Shown: piece after piece, positions 38,081 through 46,873 of the stretch | Numbering within the stretch: position 1 is the first letter of the stretch | Layout of the letters: each line of letters starts with the position of its first letter | Assembly (NCBI RefSeq): GCF_009762795.1 | Contig: NZ_CP046400.1 | Span: 1,837,501 to 1,901,500, forward strand | Length of the DNA: 64,000 nt | Source: Pseudodesulfovibrio cashew | Lineage (GTDB): Bacteria > Desulfobacterota > Desulfovibrionia > Desulfovibrionales > Desulfovibrionaceae | Direction: 5' to 3' | Position numbers and translations under genes: made by a program | Notes under the pieces: model-generated | The model's database searches: none | What the model saw: the letters and a program-made list of their open reading frames with translations, nothing else | What the model was told of the DNA's origin: nothing

Positions 38081-40708
38081 TTAATGCGCCTCGGCCCAGT
38101 TCCTGCCTACGCCCATGTCCACCTTGAGGGGGACGTCGAGCTTGGCTGCCTGCTGCATGATCTCTACCAGCCTCGCGCCTGCCTGTTCGATATTCGCCTC
38201 CGGGGCCTCGATGATCAGTTCATCGTGCACCTGGAGCAGAAGCCGCGCGCCGAGAGCCTTCAACTCCTTGTCGCCGTAGGCGGCCACCATGGCCATCTTG
38301 ATGATGTCGGCGGCGGTGCCCTGGATGACCGTGTTCACGGCCTGGCGGCGTGCCTCGCTGGCCTGCATGTTGTTGCGCGAGTGCAGCTCGGGCAGCAGGC
38401 GACGGCGTCCGGCCAGGGTGGTCACGAAGCCGTCGGTTTCGGCGTCCTTGATGATGGAGTCGTAGTATCCCTTGAGGGTTGCGAGCTTTTCGAAATAGCG
38501 CTCGGTGAATTCCTTGGCCTCGTTCTGGGTGATCTTCAGCTCGCGGGCCAGCTTTTGTACGCCCATGCCGTAGATCAGACCGAAGTTGATGGTCTTGGCG
38601 TTGCGCCGCTCGTCCGGGGTAATCGCGTCCACGGACTTGTCGGCCAGCAGGGCGGCGGTCCGGGAGTGGATGTCTTCATTGTTGCGGAAGGCGTCCAGCA
38701 GGGCCGGGTCTTTGGAAAAGTGGGCGAGCACGCGCAGCTCGATCTGCGAGTAGTCGGCGGCGGCCAGGCTGTTGCCCGGCGCGGCGGTGAAGCAGGCGCG
38801 CATGCGCGGGCCATACTTGCCCCGGATGGGAATGTTCTGGAGGTTGGGCTTCGAGCTGGAGAGGCGTCCGGTGGCTGTGGCCAGCTGGTTGAAGCTGGTG
38901 TGCAGGCGCGAATCCTCGTCCACCAGCTTGGGTAGGGGCTCCAGGTAGGTGGAGCGCAGCTTTTCCAGCATGCGGTATTCGAGAATATCCTCCACAATGG
39001 GGTGAGCGCCGCGGATTTTCTCCAGCACCGGGTTGGCGGTGGAGCGCATGCCGGTGGCGGTTTTGATCCCCGCCTGGATGCCCAGGGTGTCGAACAGGAC
39101 CACGGCCAGTTGTTGGCTGGAGCGGATGTTGAACTCTTCACCGGCGTGGCCGATTATGGAGCGGGTCAGTTCGGCCAGTTGGTCGGAAACGTCGTCCAGG
39201 AAGTCGCTGAACGCGCCCAGGTCGATGGTGATGCCCGCCTTCTCCATGGACACCAGTACCGGGATGAGCGGGATCTCCAGGTCGCGCATGAGCGGTCCGA
39301 GGTGGGCGGTCCGCACCTGGCCCTGAATGCCTTGCATGTAGGCCAGCGCGGCCAGTCCCTGGGACTGCCGGTGAAGATTTTGCGCGGCTTCGGCAAATTC
39401 GGGCCGGGCGTCCTGGTACAGGGAGAGGCGCAGGCGCGGCCAGACGTAGTTTCTCATCTCCGGGTCGAGGAGGTAGGCGGCCAGGCTGAGGTCGAACCAT
39501 TGGGAAGAAAGAATATGGCCCCAGGCGTCGTCCGCCCGGAGCAGTTCCTGCACAGACGGCGTGGCGATGACCGAGGCGTGTTCCAGAGCACGGATCAGGG
39601 CCGGGAGCGGCCCGGTGTAGCGATATTCCTTGCCCTCGAGCCCGAGGAAGAGGGTGTCGTCCTCGAACACGAGCCCCACGTCTTCGCCCGCTAGGGAAGG
39701 CAGGGTTGTGACGTCCGTCGTCTCGACGACTTTGAACTCATTCTCCTCGTCGAGTTCCGCCTGGGGAGCTCCGAACAGGGAATACTGTCCGCCGTCTGCG
39801 GCCGCCATGGGAGCGGCCTTTTTCTCGGCGGGTCTGGGTACCATGCGCTCGAGCCCCTTGAGCTCGTATTCCTCCAGAAAGGCGAGCAGCTTGTCGCGCT
39901 CGGGGTCGCGCAGGGCAAAGGTGTTCACCGGCTCGTCGCAGCAGTCGGGCTTCATGCGGGTCAGTTGTCGGTAGAGAAAGATGTTGTCCAGCTCGGGCTC
40001 GATCTTGGCCTGGAGCTTCTCGGGCAGCCGGGTGTAGTTGGCGCGGAGGTCCTCCAGGGTGGGGCCGGTCTCGTCGAAGATCTTGCGGGCCGTGACCGGG
40101 CCGACCTTGGGGATGCCGGGGATGTTGTCCGCCGAGTCGCCGATAACGGCCTGGAAGTCCGGCCAGGTGGCGGGCTCCATGCCCTCGGCTTCGCGGAAGC
40201 TCTCCAGGGTGTGGATGGTCTCGTTGCGGCCGTTCTGGCTGACCATGACCACATCCCGGTCCAGGCACTGCTTGAGGTCCTTGTCCGAGGCCAGGATGAT
40301 TACCGGGCGGTCTGCCTTGTACCGGGCGGCCAGGGAGCAGATGCAGTCGTCCGCCTCGACTCCCTCGGAGACCAGGAGCTTGACGCCGAGCAGTTCCACG
40401 CCGCGCCTGACCGGCTCGATCTGTTCGGCCAGGGCCTCGGGCATGGCGGGGCGCTGGGCCTTGTACTGGTCGTAGGCGGCGTGGCGAAAGGTGGGGCCCT
40501 TGCCGTCCATGACGAATGCCACGTGGCTGGGCTGCTCGTCCCGGATGAGGTTCATGAGCACGCGCAGCACCGTGTTGATGGCGTTGGTCGGGAAGCCATC
40601 GGAGCGCGACAGCCCGGCTCGGGCGTAAAAGGCCCGGTAGAGCAGGGCCGTTCCGTCAATGAGGTAGACGGGTTCCTTGTCGAAATTGAGGCGTTCTTTG
40701 AGAGACAT
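38081..40708 (-). CDS. polA: DNA polymerase I
   Basis: 875-residue repair and Okazaki-fragment polymerase. The N-terminal 5'-3' exonuclease/FEN domain is complete (YLIDGTALLYRAFYA, ASDKDLKQCLDRDV, IGDSADNIPGIPKVGPVTA). The central domain at about 320-470 lacks the DxE proofreading signature (VGLVFEDDTLFLGL at the expected place), so 3'-5' exonuclease is probably lost, as in Taq polymerase. The polymerase domain has motif A DYSQIELRVLAHFSKD, motif B RRNAKTINFGLIYGMG and motif C QVHDELIIEAP. It is monocistronic, with 161 bp to the DHH gene upstream. Confidence 0.96.
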   Translation of the reverse strand: MSLKERLNFDKEPVYLIDGTALLYRAFYARAGLSRSDGFPTNAINTVLRVLMNLIRDEQPSHVAFVMDGKGPTFRHAAYDQYKAQRPAMPEALAEQIEPVRRGVELLGVKLLVSEGVEADDCICSLAARYKADRPVIILASDKDLKQCLDRDVVMVSQNGRNETIHTLESFREAEGMEPATWPDFQAVIGDSADNIPGIPKVGPVTARKIFDETGPTLEDLRANYTRLPEKLQAKIEPELDNIFLYRQLTRMKPDCCDEPVNTFALRDPERDKLLAFLEEYELKGLERMVPRPAEKKAAPMAAADGGQYSLFGAPQAELDEENEFKVVETTDVTTLPSLAGEDVGLVFEDDTLFLGLEGKEYRYTGPLPALIRALEHASVIATPSVQELLRADDAWGHILSSQWFDLSLAAYLLDPEMRNYVWPRLRLSLYQDARPEFAEAAQNLHRQSQGLAALAYMQGIQGQVRTAHLGPLMRDLEIPLIPVLVSMEKAGITIDLGAFSDFLDDVSDQLAELTRSIIGHAGEEFNIRSSQQLAVVLFDTLGIQAGIKTATGMRSTANPVLEKIRGAHPIVEDILEYRMLEKLRSTYLEPLPKLVDEDSRLHTSFNQLATATGRLSSSKPNLQNIPIRGKYGPRMRACFTAAPGNSLAAADYSQIELRVLAHFSKDPALLDAFRNNEDIHSRTAALLADKSVDAITPDERRNAKTINFGLIYGMGVQKLARELKITQNEAKEFTERYFEKLATLKGYYDSIIKDAETDGFVTTLAGRRRLLPELHSRNNMQASEARRQAVNTVIQGTAADIIKMAMVAAYGDKELKALGARLLLQVHDELIIEAPEANIEQAGARLVEIMQQAAKLDVPLKVDMGVGRNWAEAH

Positions 40709-40869
40709 TCTGCTCGGGGTCGTAGGTTGTTATTGGTGGCAGGGAATCTACGCTGGCCGGTGAAAAAAGGCAATCGTCCGGGAAAATAGGCGGACGGCCC
40801 GTTCCGCGCCGCGAAACGGGCTTGGGCGGCGTTGCAGCCGGGAGTACCCTGTTTCCTGTGCTTTCTGGA

Positions 40870-41865
40870 TCAGATGCGCCTGATGGTCTTTTTTCGGCCC
40901 TGGCCCAGCCGTTTGAGCATGAAGATTTCCGGGTCTTCGTCGCCCAGCTCCTTGAGTTCGACCTCGGCCCGCGCCGCTTCCTTGTGGCCGCCCGCGCTGC
41001 CCAGCCCGTTCATGAGCTTCTGGGCCATGGAGCCCATGTCGCGCCTGAGGCCGTCGCCCCGGAAGATGCAAACGAGCTTGTCGTCGGCAGTGCCCGAGAC
41101 CACTACCCAGGGCACGTTGTGGACCCGGGTGAAGAAGTCGGCCACGATGACCAGGATGTCCGGGTTCTCCACCTTGCCGCAGTGGGCGAAAAGGCCCTGG
41201 CCGATGCGCCGGAGATTGTAGAAGGCGCGTGAGAAATAGCGCATCCAGTCCAGGTGGAATTCGCTGCGGCTGATGCGGTTCATCAGCTTGGAGTCCGCGA
41301 ACTTGGAAAGGTACTTGAAGGCGGCCATGTCCGCGTCGATGAACTTGCGCTCGAAGGTGCGCGTGTCGCAGCGGATGCCGTACATGAGGGCCGTGGCCAG
41401 AAGTTTGGCCGGACGGATCTTCATGTTGTAGAGATATTCGGTCATCATGGTGCAGACCGCGCCGTACTTGGGCCGGATGTCCACGAAATCCGCCTGGACG
41501 AGGTTCTCCTGGTCCAGGGGATGATGATCGATGACCACCGAAAATTCAAAGTTCTTGAACTCCGGATTGTGGTGCGGCTGGGAATCCACCAGGGCGAACT
41601 TATCGAACTGGGCCGCCAGGTTGGGGATCAGTTTCTGGGTCGGTATCCGGCAATAGCGGATCATGGACAGGTTGTCCGGCCGCTTGATCTCGTTGATCTG
41701 CGCGATGGCCGCGTTATTCACCTTGCGGGCCATGATCCGACGGAGCGCCAGTGCCGAACCCAGGGCGTCCGGGTCGGCGTTGATGAGGATGAGCCAGTTG
41801 TCTTCTTTGCTGAAGAGGGAGAGCAACTGCTCCACCTGTTCGTCCAGCTGTCTGAAAAGTGCCAC
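40870..41865 (-). CDS. DHH-family phosphoesterase (NrnA/pAp-phosphatase-like)
   Basis: 331 residues with the DHH/DHHA1 architecture: INADPDALGSALAL (motif I), VDSQPHHNP (II), VVIDHHPLDQENLV (the DHH triad), and the C-terminal GSAGGHKEAARAEVEL substrate-binding GGGH-like loop. Relatives degrade nanoRNA or dephosphorylate 3'-phosphoadenosine-5'-phosphate; pAp removal would be useful in a sulfate reducer. The start is three bases past the cobU stop and it is the last gene of the cbiR-cobU-DHH run. Confidence 0.87.
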   Translation of the reverse strand: MALFRQLDEQVEQLLSLFSKEDNWLILINADPDALGSALALRRIMARKVNNAAIAQINEIKRPDNLSMIRYCRIPTQKLIPNLAAQFDKFALVDSQPHHNPEFKNFEFSVVIDHHPLDQENLVQADFVDIRPKYGAVCTMMTEYLYNMKIRPAKLLATALMYGIRCDTRTFERKFIDADMAAFKYLSKFADSKLMNRISRSEFHLDWMRYFSRAFYNLRRIGQGLFAHCGKVENPDILVIVADFFTRVHNVPWVVVSGTADDKLVCIFRGDGLRRDMGSMAQKLMNGLGSAGGHKEAARAEVELKELGDEDPEIFMLKRLGQGRKKTIRRI

Positions 41866-41868
41866 AAA

Positions 41869-42378
41869 CTATCCCTGTTTCAGGATTAACGGTAGTCCTG
41901 CGGCCACCAGGAACGCCTGATTGGCCGCTTTGGCCACGCCCTGATTGAGCGCGCCCAGACTCCGTATGAACGCACGGACTCCGCTCCCTCCGGGCAGCGG
42001 TCCAAGCCCGGCCTCACATGAGACCAGTATCAGGTCCGTGTTCCCCCAGTCCCCCAGGACTTCAAGCAATTCCCGGACCTTGTCCTCTTCGTCTCCTGCC
42101 TCTCGGCAGGCGAAGAGCCAGTAGTCCAGGGAATCCACCAACACGGACGGAAACGACAATTTAGCCTGCTTGAGCGCTTGAGGCAACCCCCCGCCCACCT
42201 CCATGACCTCCAGGCCGGGGCCCCGGCTTTGGCGGTGAAGCCGGATTTGCTCTCGAAATTCCATGTCCCGGGCCTTGCCTGTGGCGATAAACAGCCCCGG
42301 CCCATCGCATTGCGCCAACAATTGGAGCGCAAAGTCGGATTTGCCGGATTTGTTGCCGCCGAGAACAAGCGTGATCAT
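41869..42378 (-). CDS. cobU: Adenosylcobinamide kinase / guanylyltransferase
   Basis: 169-residue bifunctional enzyme that phosphorylates adenosylcobinamide and activates it with GTP in nucleotide-loop assembly of vitamin B12. The P-loop is GGNKSGKS at residues 8-15, followed by ATGKARDMEFREQIRLHRQSRG (the CobU kinase motif with its guanylate-accepting His) and LVSCEAGLGPLP where other CobU proteins have NEVGMGIVP-like residues. The ATG overlaps the TGA of cbiR by four bases. Confidence 0.88.
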   Translation of the reverse strand: MITLVLGGNKSGKSDFALQLLAQCDGPGLFIATGKARDMEFREQIRLHRQSRGPGLEVMEVGGGLPQALKQAKLSFPSVLVDSLDYWLFACREAGDEEDKVRELLEVLGDWGNTDLILVSCEAGLGPLPGGSGVRAFIRSLGALNQGVAKAANQAFLVAAGLPLILKQG

Positions 42379-43223
42379 TTTTTACCATTCCATTGGTTCA
42401 GGTGTTCCGCCAACAGGTCCACGGACAGGGCCAGGGCCCGGTCGTCGAACACTTCCAGGGTGACGGCGTCTCCCTTGAACGCGGCGAGCATGGCGCGCAG
42501 GAGAGTCCACCCTTCCGGGTCAAGGCAGGCCAGGCCCAGGTGCTTACCACCCGGACCGGGCGCGTATACGTGAAGCATGCGAACCGTGTCCCACAGCCCG
42601 TCCAGTTCGAGCACCGGATGCTGGCCATAGGCCAGGATGTGTCCCAGGTCCAGACAGGTGGAGTATCCTCCCTCCCGGGCCTCGGGCCAGAGAGCCGCCA
42701 GGTCGCTCTCCTCCACGTTCTCCAGCAACACGTCCGCCGGGTCGATCCCGGCCTCGCGGAATCTGGCCGCCAGCGGGACCAGCATGTCGGGCTCCGTGGG
42801 CGGATGGAGCACCCAGCAGCGCGGCGACAGGTAGCTCGCCTTTGCGACGAGTCCGGCCAACTTGGACCAGGCCGCGTCCAGCCCGTCCCGCCACGGCAGG
42901 TCGAGCGGCATGTGGACGTGCCACGAAACCGGCAGCTTGGCAAGGTCCGGGGGCAGGTCGTCCCCGGTGTAGGCCAGGCAGGACTCGGTCTCGAAGAAGA
43001 GCAGTCCGATCTCTTCGTACCGCTCGGCAAGGTGACGACTGTTCTCGGCCACTCCGGCGGGAATGACAAAGGAGGGCGCGGCCACAGTGAACGGGAAACG
43101 GTCTGTCCGGGTTTTTCGGACAGGTGTGTCGGTTTTGTGTCTGCCGAGAGCAGAATTTGCCCTCTTGCCGTCAGGGCTCTTGCGTGAATTGCCGGTCATT
43201 GTTGGATAACGTTTCGCAGGCAT
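42375..43223 (-). CDS. cbiR: Cobamide-remodelling phosphodiesterase CbiR-like
   Basis: TIM-barrel protein of the xylose isomerase/AP endonuclease superfamily, 282 residues from the farthest ATG (the real start may lie near 43207 or downstream, since the first ~45 residues are low-complexity and basic). Core segments are FVIPAGVAENSRHLAERYEEIGLLFFE, WHVHMPLDLPW, WVLHPP, LLENVEESDL and CLDLGHILAYG with conserved metal-type His/Glu/Asp. CbiR cleaves the nucleotide loop of imported cobamides so that the lower ligand can be replaced. Its four-base overlap with cobU, which acts on the released cobinamide, supports the call. Confidence 0.72.
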   Translation of the reverse strand: MPAKRYPTMTGNSRKSPDGKRANSALGRHKTDTPVRKTRTDRFPFTVAAPSFVIPAGVAENSRHLAERYEEIGLLFFETESCLAYTGDDLPPDLAKLPVSWHVHMPLDLPWRDGLDAAWSKLAGLVAKASYLSPRCWVLHPPTEPDMLVPLAARFREAGIDPADVLLENVEESDLAALWPEAREGGYSTCLDLGHILAYGQHPVLELDGLWDTVRMLHVYAPGPGGKHLGLACLDPEGWTLLRAMLAAFKGDAVTLEVFDDRALALSVDLLAEHLNQWNGKK

Positions 43224-43272
43224 GGGGTTTGCAGCCTTCAGGTCAAAGCAAAACCGTCGTGAGGCTATTGTT

Positions 43273-43416
43273 ATGAAGACTTTTCGAGATTATTGCCAAC
43301 ACAGGCTCAACCCGCTGCATGTATTCTGTCGGCTGCGGTGTCTGGGCGTCCCCAGGGTCGCTGCCCGGGGAGTCTGCCTGGTGTACGAGCGGAGCCTGTA
43401 CCGCATGTTTTTCTAG
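43273..43416 (+). CDS. Small basic protein of 47 residues
   Basis: A short ORF with GAGG nine bases upstream of the ATG. The product MKTFRDYCQHRLNPLHVFCR onward (ending YERSLYRMFF) is basic and rich in Cys and Arg. I have a recollection of similar tiny proteins with an RLNPLHVYCRL stretch in desulfovibrios, but cannot confirm it. It is divergent from cbiR and followed by two hairpin terminators. Confidence 0.5.
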   Translation: MKTFRDYCQHRLNPLHVFCRLRCLGVPRVAARGVCLVYERSLYRMFF

Positions 43417-43460
43417 GGAACCATGTTGTTAAGTCCCTACGGAAAAAATCAGAAACTGAA

Positions 43461-43487
43461 GCCGCCGTTCGGCGGCGATGGTTTTTT
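43461..43487 (+). terminator. Terminator after the 47-residue ORF
   Basis: GCCGCC-GTTC-GGCGGC (43461-43476) followed by GATGG and TTTTTT. Its presence 45 bp past the stop supports transcription of the small ORF. Confidence 0.75.
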
Positions 43488-43504
43488 GATTTCGCCTCCG
43501 GCGG

Positions 43505-43535
43505 GCAAGGGGTTGAGCCCCTTGCATCCCCTTTT
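43505..43535 (+). terminator. Second hairpin with T tract before the helicase gene end
   Basis: GCAAGGGG (43505-43512) pairs with CCCCTTGC (43518-43525), then ATCCCCTTTTT. It resembles the hairpin repeats found elsewhere in this window; a further CGCACC-TAC-GGTGCG hairpin follows at about 43537. Confidence 0.65.
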
Positions 43536-43650
43536 TCGCACCTACGGTGCGGGACGAGCATACAAGCTCTTTTTTACCCTTCAAGGAAACGAGTAATTAC
43601 CCCTCTTGCGGGTCGGCGTTTCCGATCCCCTTCTTTTTCAGGACGGCTTT

Positions 43651-46600
43651 TTAATCGAGCAGTCCGAGCTGTTTTTCCCTGGTCACCTTTTTCGCCGCGA
43701 GCGTGGACCGCGTCACCAGCTCCTCCGGGATCTCCCGCAGGTAGCGTGACGGCGGCAGCGTAAGGGTTTTGCCGTAGAGCTGGCGCTTGTCGGCGCGGCT
43801 GATGTACAGGTTGCGCTTGGCGCGGGTCATGCCCACGTACATGAGGCGGCGCTCCTCCGGGAAACGCTGGCCCCGGCCCGGGGTCAGGGTGATGTCCGCC
43901 GTGAGCAGCGACATGCCGGCAAACGGCAGGATGCCCTCTTCGCAGGCGGGCAGGAACACGGCGTCGAACTCCAGCCCCTTGGACGCGTGCAGGGTCATGA
44001 TCTGGACCTTTTCCGCGGAGCGGCGGACCAGCTCCAGCTCGGTCTGGAGGGAGACCCAGTTGATCAGCGACTGCCAGCCTCCGCGCTGGTCGAAGGCTCG
44101 CTTCAGCTCCTTGAACTGGCGGCTCTCCCAGAAGAACTGGTCGAAGGGCGGGGTCTCGGCCAGGTAGGCGGCCAGCCCCACGGGGCCCTTGGCCAGAATA
44201 TGCTCGGGCACGTCGATGAAATTTTCCTCGTTATCCGGGTCCGCGTCCAGGGTCATGCCCAGGAAGCGCTGGGCCGTGCGCAGGATGTCGGCCACGCGCG
44301 GCTCCTGCCAGAAGCCGTCCAGCTCCGGCGTGGAGCAGGGGATGCCTGCACGTTTGAGGGCCTTCTCCAGGATGGGAATGAGGGCCTTGAACCGGACCAG
44401 CACCGCGATGTCGCCGGGAGCCAGGTCGCCGTGGCCTTCGGCGTCGGAGATGGAGTGGGAAGTGGCGCCGATGAGTCCCTTGATCTTGTCGCTGATCCAG
44501 TTGGCCTCGCGGAGTCCGTCCGGGGCCTCGAAAAAGTGAATAGTGGCGTCGATATTCCGGTTGGCGCTCAACCTGGGCTCGAAGGGGAAGAGCGCGGCCG
44601 AGCCGTCGAGAATCTTCTGGCCCGAGCGGTAGTTCTCGCCCAGGGTGACGGTCTCCATATCCTCCCATATTTCGGCAAGGCGGTCGGCCACGTCGCCCAC
44701 TGCGCCCCGGAAGCCGTAAATGGACTGCTTGGGGTCGCCGATGCAGAAGAGTCCCCGGCCCGATTCCCCTGCAATGCCCCGGATCACGGCCAGTTGCAGG
44801 GGGGTGAGATCCTGCACTTCGTCCACGAGCACGTGGCGGTAGGGCATCTTGAAGGTGGGCGCGCCGGACTGTTCGAGCATGAATTCCAGCAGGTCGGTGT
44901 AGTCCACCAGGTCCCAGTGGTTCTTCTGGTTGCCGTAGTTGATGTGCGCCTCGGCCAGGGCGTCGGGCACGTCGGCCAGTTGCTCGCGGCCCAGGTTGTA
45001 GGTGTTCCACCAGTGGTCGAGGTTTTTGCCGCACAGCTCGGGATTGACGTCCGCGAAAAGTTTTTTTGCCGCCGCCTCGGGCAGGACGATGGGCGTCTCG
45101 TTGTAGGCGTGCTTCCAGTAGTCGAAGCAGAGAGAGTGCAGCGTGCCCGCCTGGGGCAGGTCGGTGCCCTCGCCGCGCACGGCCTTCATCCTGTCGCGCA
45201 GCTCCTGAGCGGCCCTGCGGGTGAAGGTCAGGGCCAGAATCCGCCTGGGGACCTCGCCCTCGTCGATGAGCCGCGTCACCCGGCCCATGAGCGTCTGGGT
45301 CTTGCCCGTGCCCGGCCCTGCCAGGACCAGTACGGGGCCGGGGCCCGCGTTGATGGCGGCCTGCTGGGCAGCGTTGTAGGTGAGCGGCTTTTCCTCCTCC
45401 CTGGGCGGCGCGATGGAGGGGCAGGCGACGACCGCCTCCCTGCTGCCCGGCTCCTTGCGCTGGGGCCGGGGGATCTCCACCAGAGTGGCTCCGTTGATGA
45501 TCTGGGAGCGCTCGCGGTCGTTGAAGACTCTGATCCTGCCGAACTCGCCGTCAAAGCCCGGCTTGCGGATGACGTTGCCCTCGCGCATGCGGGTCATGGC
45601 CTCGCCCAGGTAGCAGGAGTGCCGGTTGAGGTCTTCCACCGGGGCGCGCTGGAGGATGTCCAGCTCGCTGCCGAAGGCGCGGATGAGCTTCATGTACAGG
45701 AGGTTGACCTTCTTGGAGGCCGGGCCCACGCCGAGTACCTCGGACAGGACCTCCTTGAGCGGGATCAGCGAGACGAAATTGGCGGCTCCGGCAGGCTTGA
45801 CCGGCTCGCGGCGGTCGGCCAGCTCCAGTACGCGGTTGTACACTCCCACGGTGACCGGCTTGCCGCAGACCGGGCAGATGCCGCCCCGGGCCAGGGTCTC
45901 GTGGGGGTCCATTACCACGCCGCACTTGCGGTGGCCGTCCATGTGGTACTTGCCCTCCTCGGGGAAGAACTCCACGGTGCCGAGAAATTTGTGCCCCAGT
46001 CCCTCGCCGCGCAGGGCCCGGTAGATGCCCTCGTAGGACATGTCCCCACGGAAGAAGTTGGCCTCGCGACCGAGCTTCTCGCCGGAGTGGGCGTCGGAGT
46101 TGGAAATAAGCTTGATGCGGTCCAGTTCGCTCCAGGTCCAGTTCATCTCCGGGTCCGAGGAGAGGCCGGTTTCCATGGCGAAGATCTCCTGGGAGTAGTC
46201 GCCGTAGCACTCCTTGATGGAGTCGAAGCCCGACTTGGAGCCGAAGAGCGAGAACCACGGAGTCCAGATGTGCGCGGGCACCAGAAAGGCCTGGGGATGG
46301 CACTCCAGGACCATGTCCAGGAGGTCGCGCGAGTCCAGGCCGAGGATGGGGCGGCCGTCCGAGGCCAGGTTGCCCACCTGGCCGAGCTTTTCGTTGAACC
46401 GGTACACTGCGTCCAGATCGGGCATGAATACCAGGTTGTGGACCTTGCGCACCTTTCCGCCGCGTTTGTAGATGGAACTGATTTCGGTCTGGAGCATGAA
46501 GCGCGTGCGCCCGGGAACCGGGCCGTCGTAGGTGGGAATTTCCCGCTCCAGGCCGGTGTCGTCCCGCAGCACGAACAGGCCGCTGCCGTTGTCTTCGAGC

Positions 46601-46767
46601 TGCTCCTCGATCTCCGCCAGCCACTCGGGGTGGGTGAAATCTCCCGTCCCCAGCACGTTGAGCCCCTTGATGGCGGCCCAGGCGGCCAGATTGCGGATGG
46701 TCAGGTTTTTGCTGGTGGCCCTGGAGAAACGTGAGTGGATGTGAAGGTCTGCGGTAAATCGTTCCAT
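43651..46767 (-). CDS. PHP-domain / UvrD-type helicase fusion
   Basis: 1,038 residues. The first ~420 are a PHP phosphoesterase: FTADLHIHSRFSRATSKN (metal-binding HxH), VLGTGDFTHPEW, FLVPAHIWTPWFS, LISNSDAHSGEKLG, with a CGVVMDPHE...CPVCGKP zinc knuckle near 282-302. The second part is a superfamily 1A helicase with Walker A AGPGTGKTQTL (484-491), DEVQD (649-653), GDPKQSIYGFRGA, LGENYRS, MTLHASKGLEFDAVFLP and YVGMTRAKRNLYISRA. The family is annotated as TIGR00375-like PHP joined to a UvrD/REP helicase. The combination suggests a nuclease-helicase for repair; the role is unproven. It lies alone. Confidence 0.9.
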   Translation of the reverse strand: MERFTADLHIHSRFSRATSKNLTIRNLAAWAAIKGLNVLGTGDFTHPEWLAEIEEQLEDNGSGLFVLRDDTGLEREIPTYDGPVPGRTRFMLQTEISSIYKRGGKVRKVHNLVFMPDLDAVYRFNEKLGQVGNLASDGRPILGLDSRDLLDMVLECHPQAFLVPAHIWTPWFSLFGSKSGFDSIKECYGDYSQEIFAMETGLSSDPEMNWTWSELDRIKLISNSDAHSGEKLGREANFFRGDMSYEGIYRALRGEGLGHKFLGTVEFFPEEGKYHMDGHRKCGVVMDPHETLARGGICPVCGKPVTVGVYNRVLELADRREPVKPAGAANFVSLIPLKEVLSEVLGVGPASKKVNLLYMKLIRAFGSELDILQRAPVEDLNRHSCYLGEAMTRMREGNVIRKPGFDGEFGRIRVFNDRERSQIINGATLVEIPRPQRKEPGSREAVVACPSIAPPREEEKPLTYNAAQQAAINAGPGPVLVLAGPGTGKTQTLMGRVTRLIDEGEVPRRILALTFTRRAAQELRDRMKAVRGEGTDLPQAGTLHSLCFDYWKHAYNETPIVLPEAAAKKLFADVNPELCGKNLDHWWNTYNLGREQLADVPDALAEAHINYGNQKNHWDLVDYTDLLEFMLEQSGAPTFKMPYRHVLVDEVQDLTPLQLAVIRGIAGESGRGLFCIGDPKQSIYGFRGAVGDVADRLAEIWEDMETVTLGENYRSGQKILDGSAALFPFEPRLSANRNIDATIHFFEAPDGLREANWISDKIKGLIGATSHSISDAEGHGDLAPGDIAVLVRFKALIPILEKALKRAGIPCSTPELDGFWQEPRVADILRTAQRFLGMTLDADPDNEENFIDVPEHILAKGPVGLAAYLAETPPFDQFFWESRQFKELKRAFDQRGGWQSLINWVSLQTELELVRRSAEKVQIMTLHASKGLEFDAVFLPACEEGILPFAGMSLLTADITLTPGRGQRFPEERRLMYVGMTRAKRNLYISRADKRQLYGKTLTLPPSRYLREIPEELVTRSTLAAKKVTREKQLGLLD

Positions 46768-46837
46768 AGCCGGAACAGTAAAGGCATACCGGCATTATTG
46801 CAACCCGCAACCCCGGTCAAGACGGGACAGAAAGACG

Positions 46838-46866
46838 TTGACGCACTGTTTTGTTGCACATACAAC
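46838..46866 (+). promoter_or_regulatory. Promoter with embedded palindrome before marR
   Basis: TTGACG (46838-46843) and TACAAC (46861-46866) are exactly 17 bp apart. A palindrome GTTG-CACATA-CAAC (46853-46866) covers the -10 and could be the operator of the adjacent MarR protein. The ATG begins only eight bases after the -10, so the transcript may be leaderless. Confidence 0.5.
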
Positions 46867-46873
46867 CACTGCC

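Noticed and set aside
43461-43535. Repeated hairpins considered as a CRISPR array
   Set aside because: The units differ in sequence and spacing, and have no constant-length spacers or cas genes.
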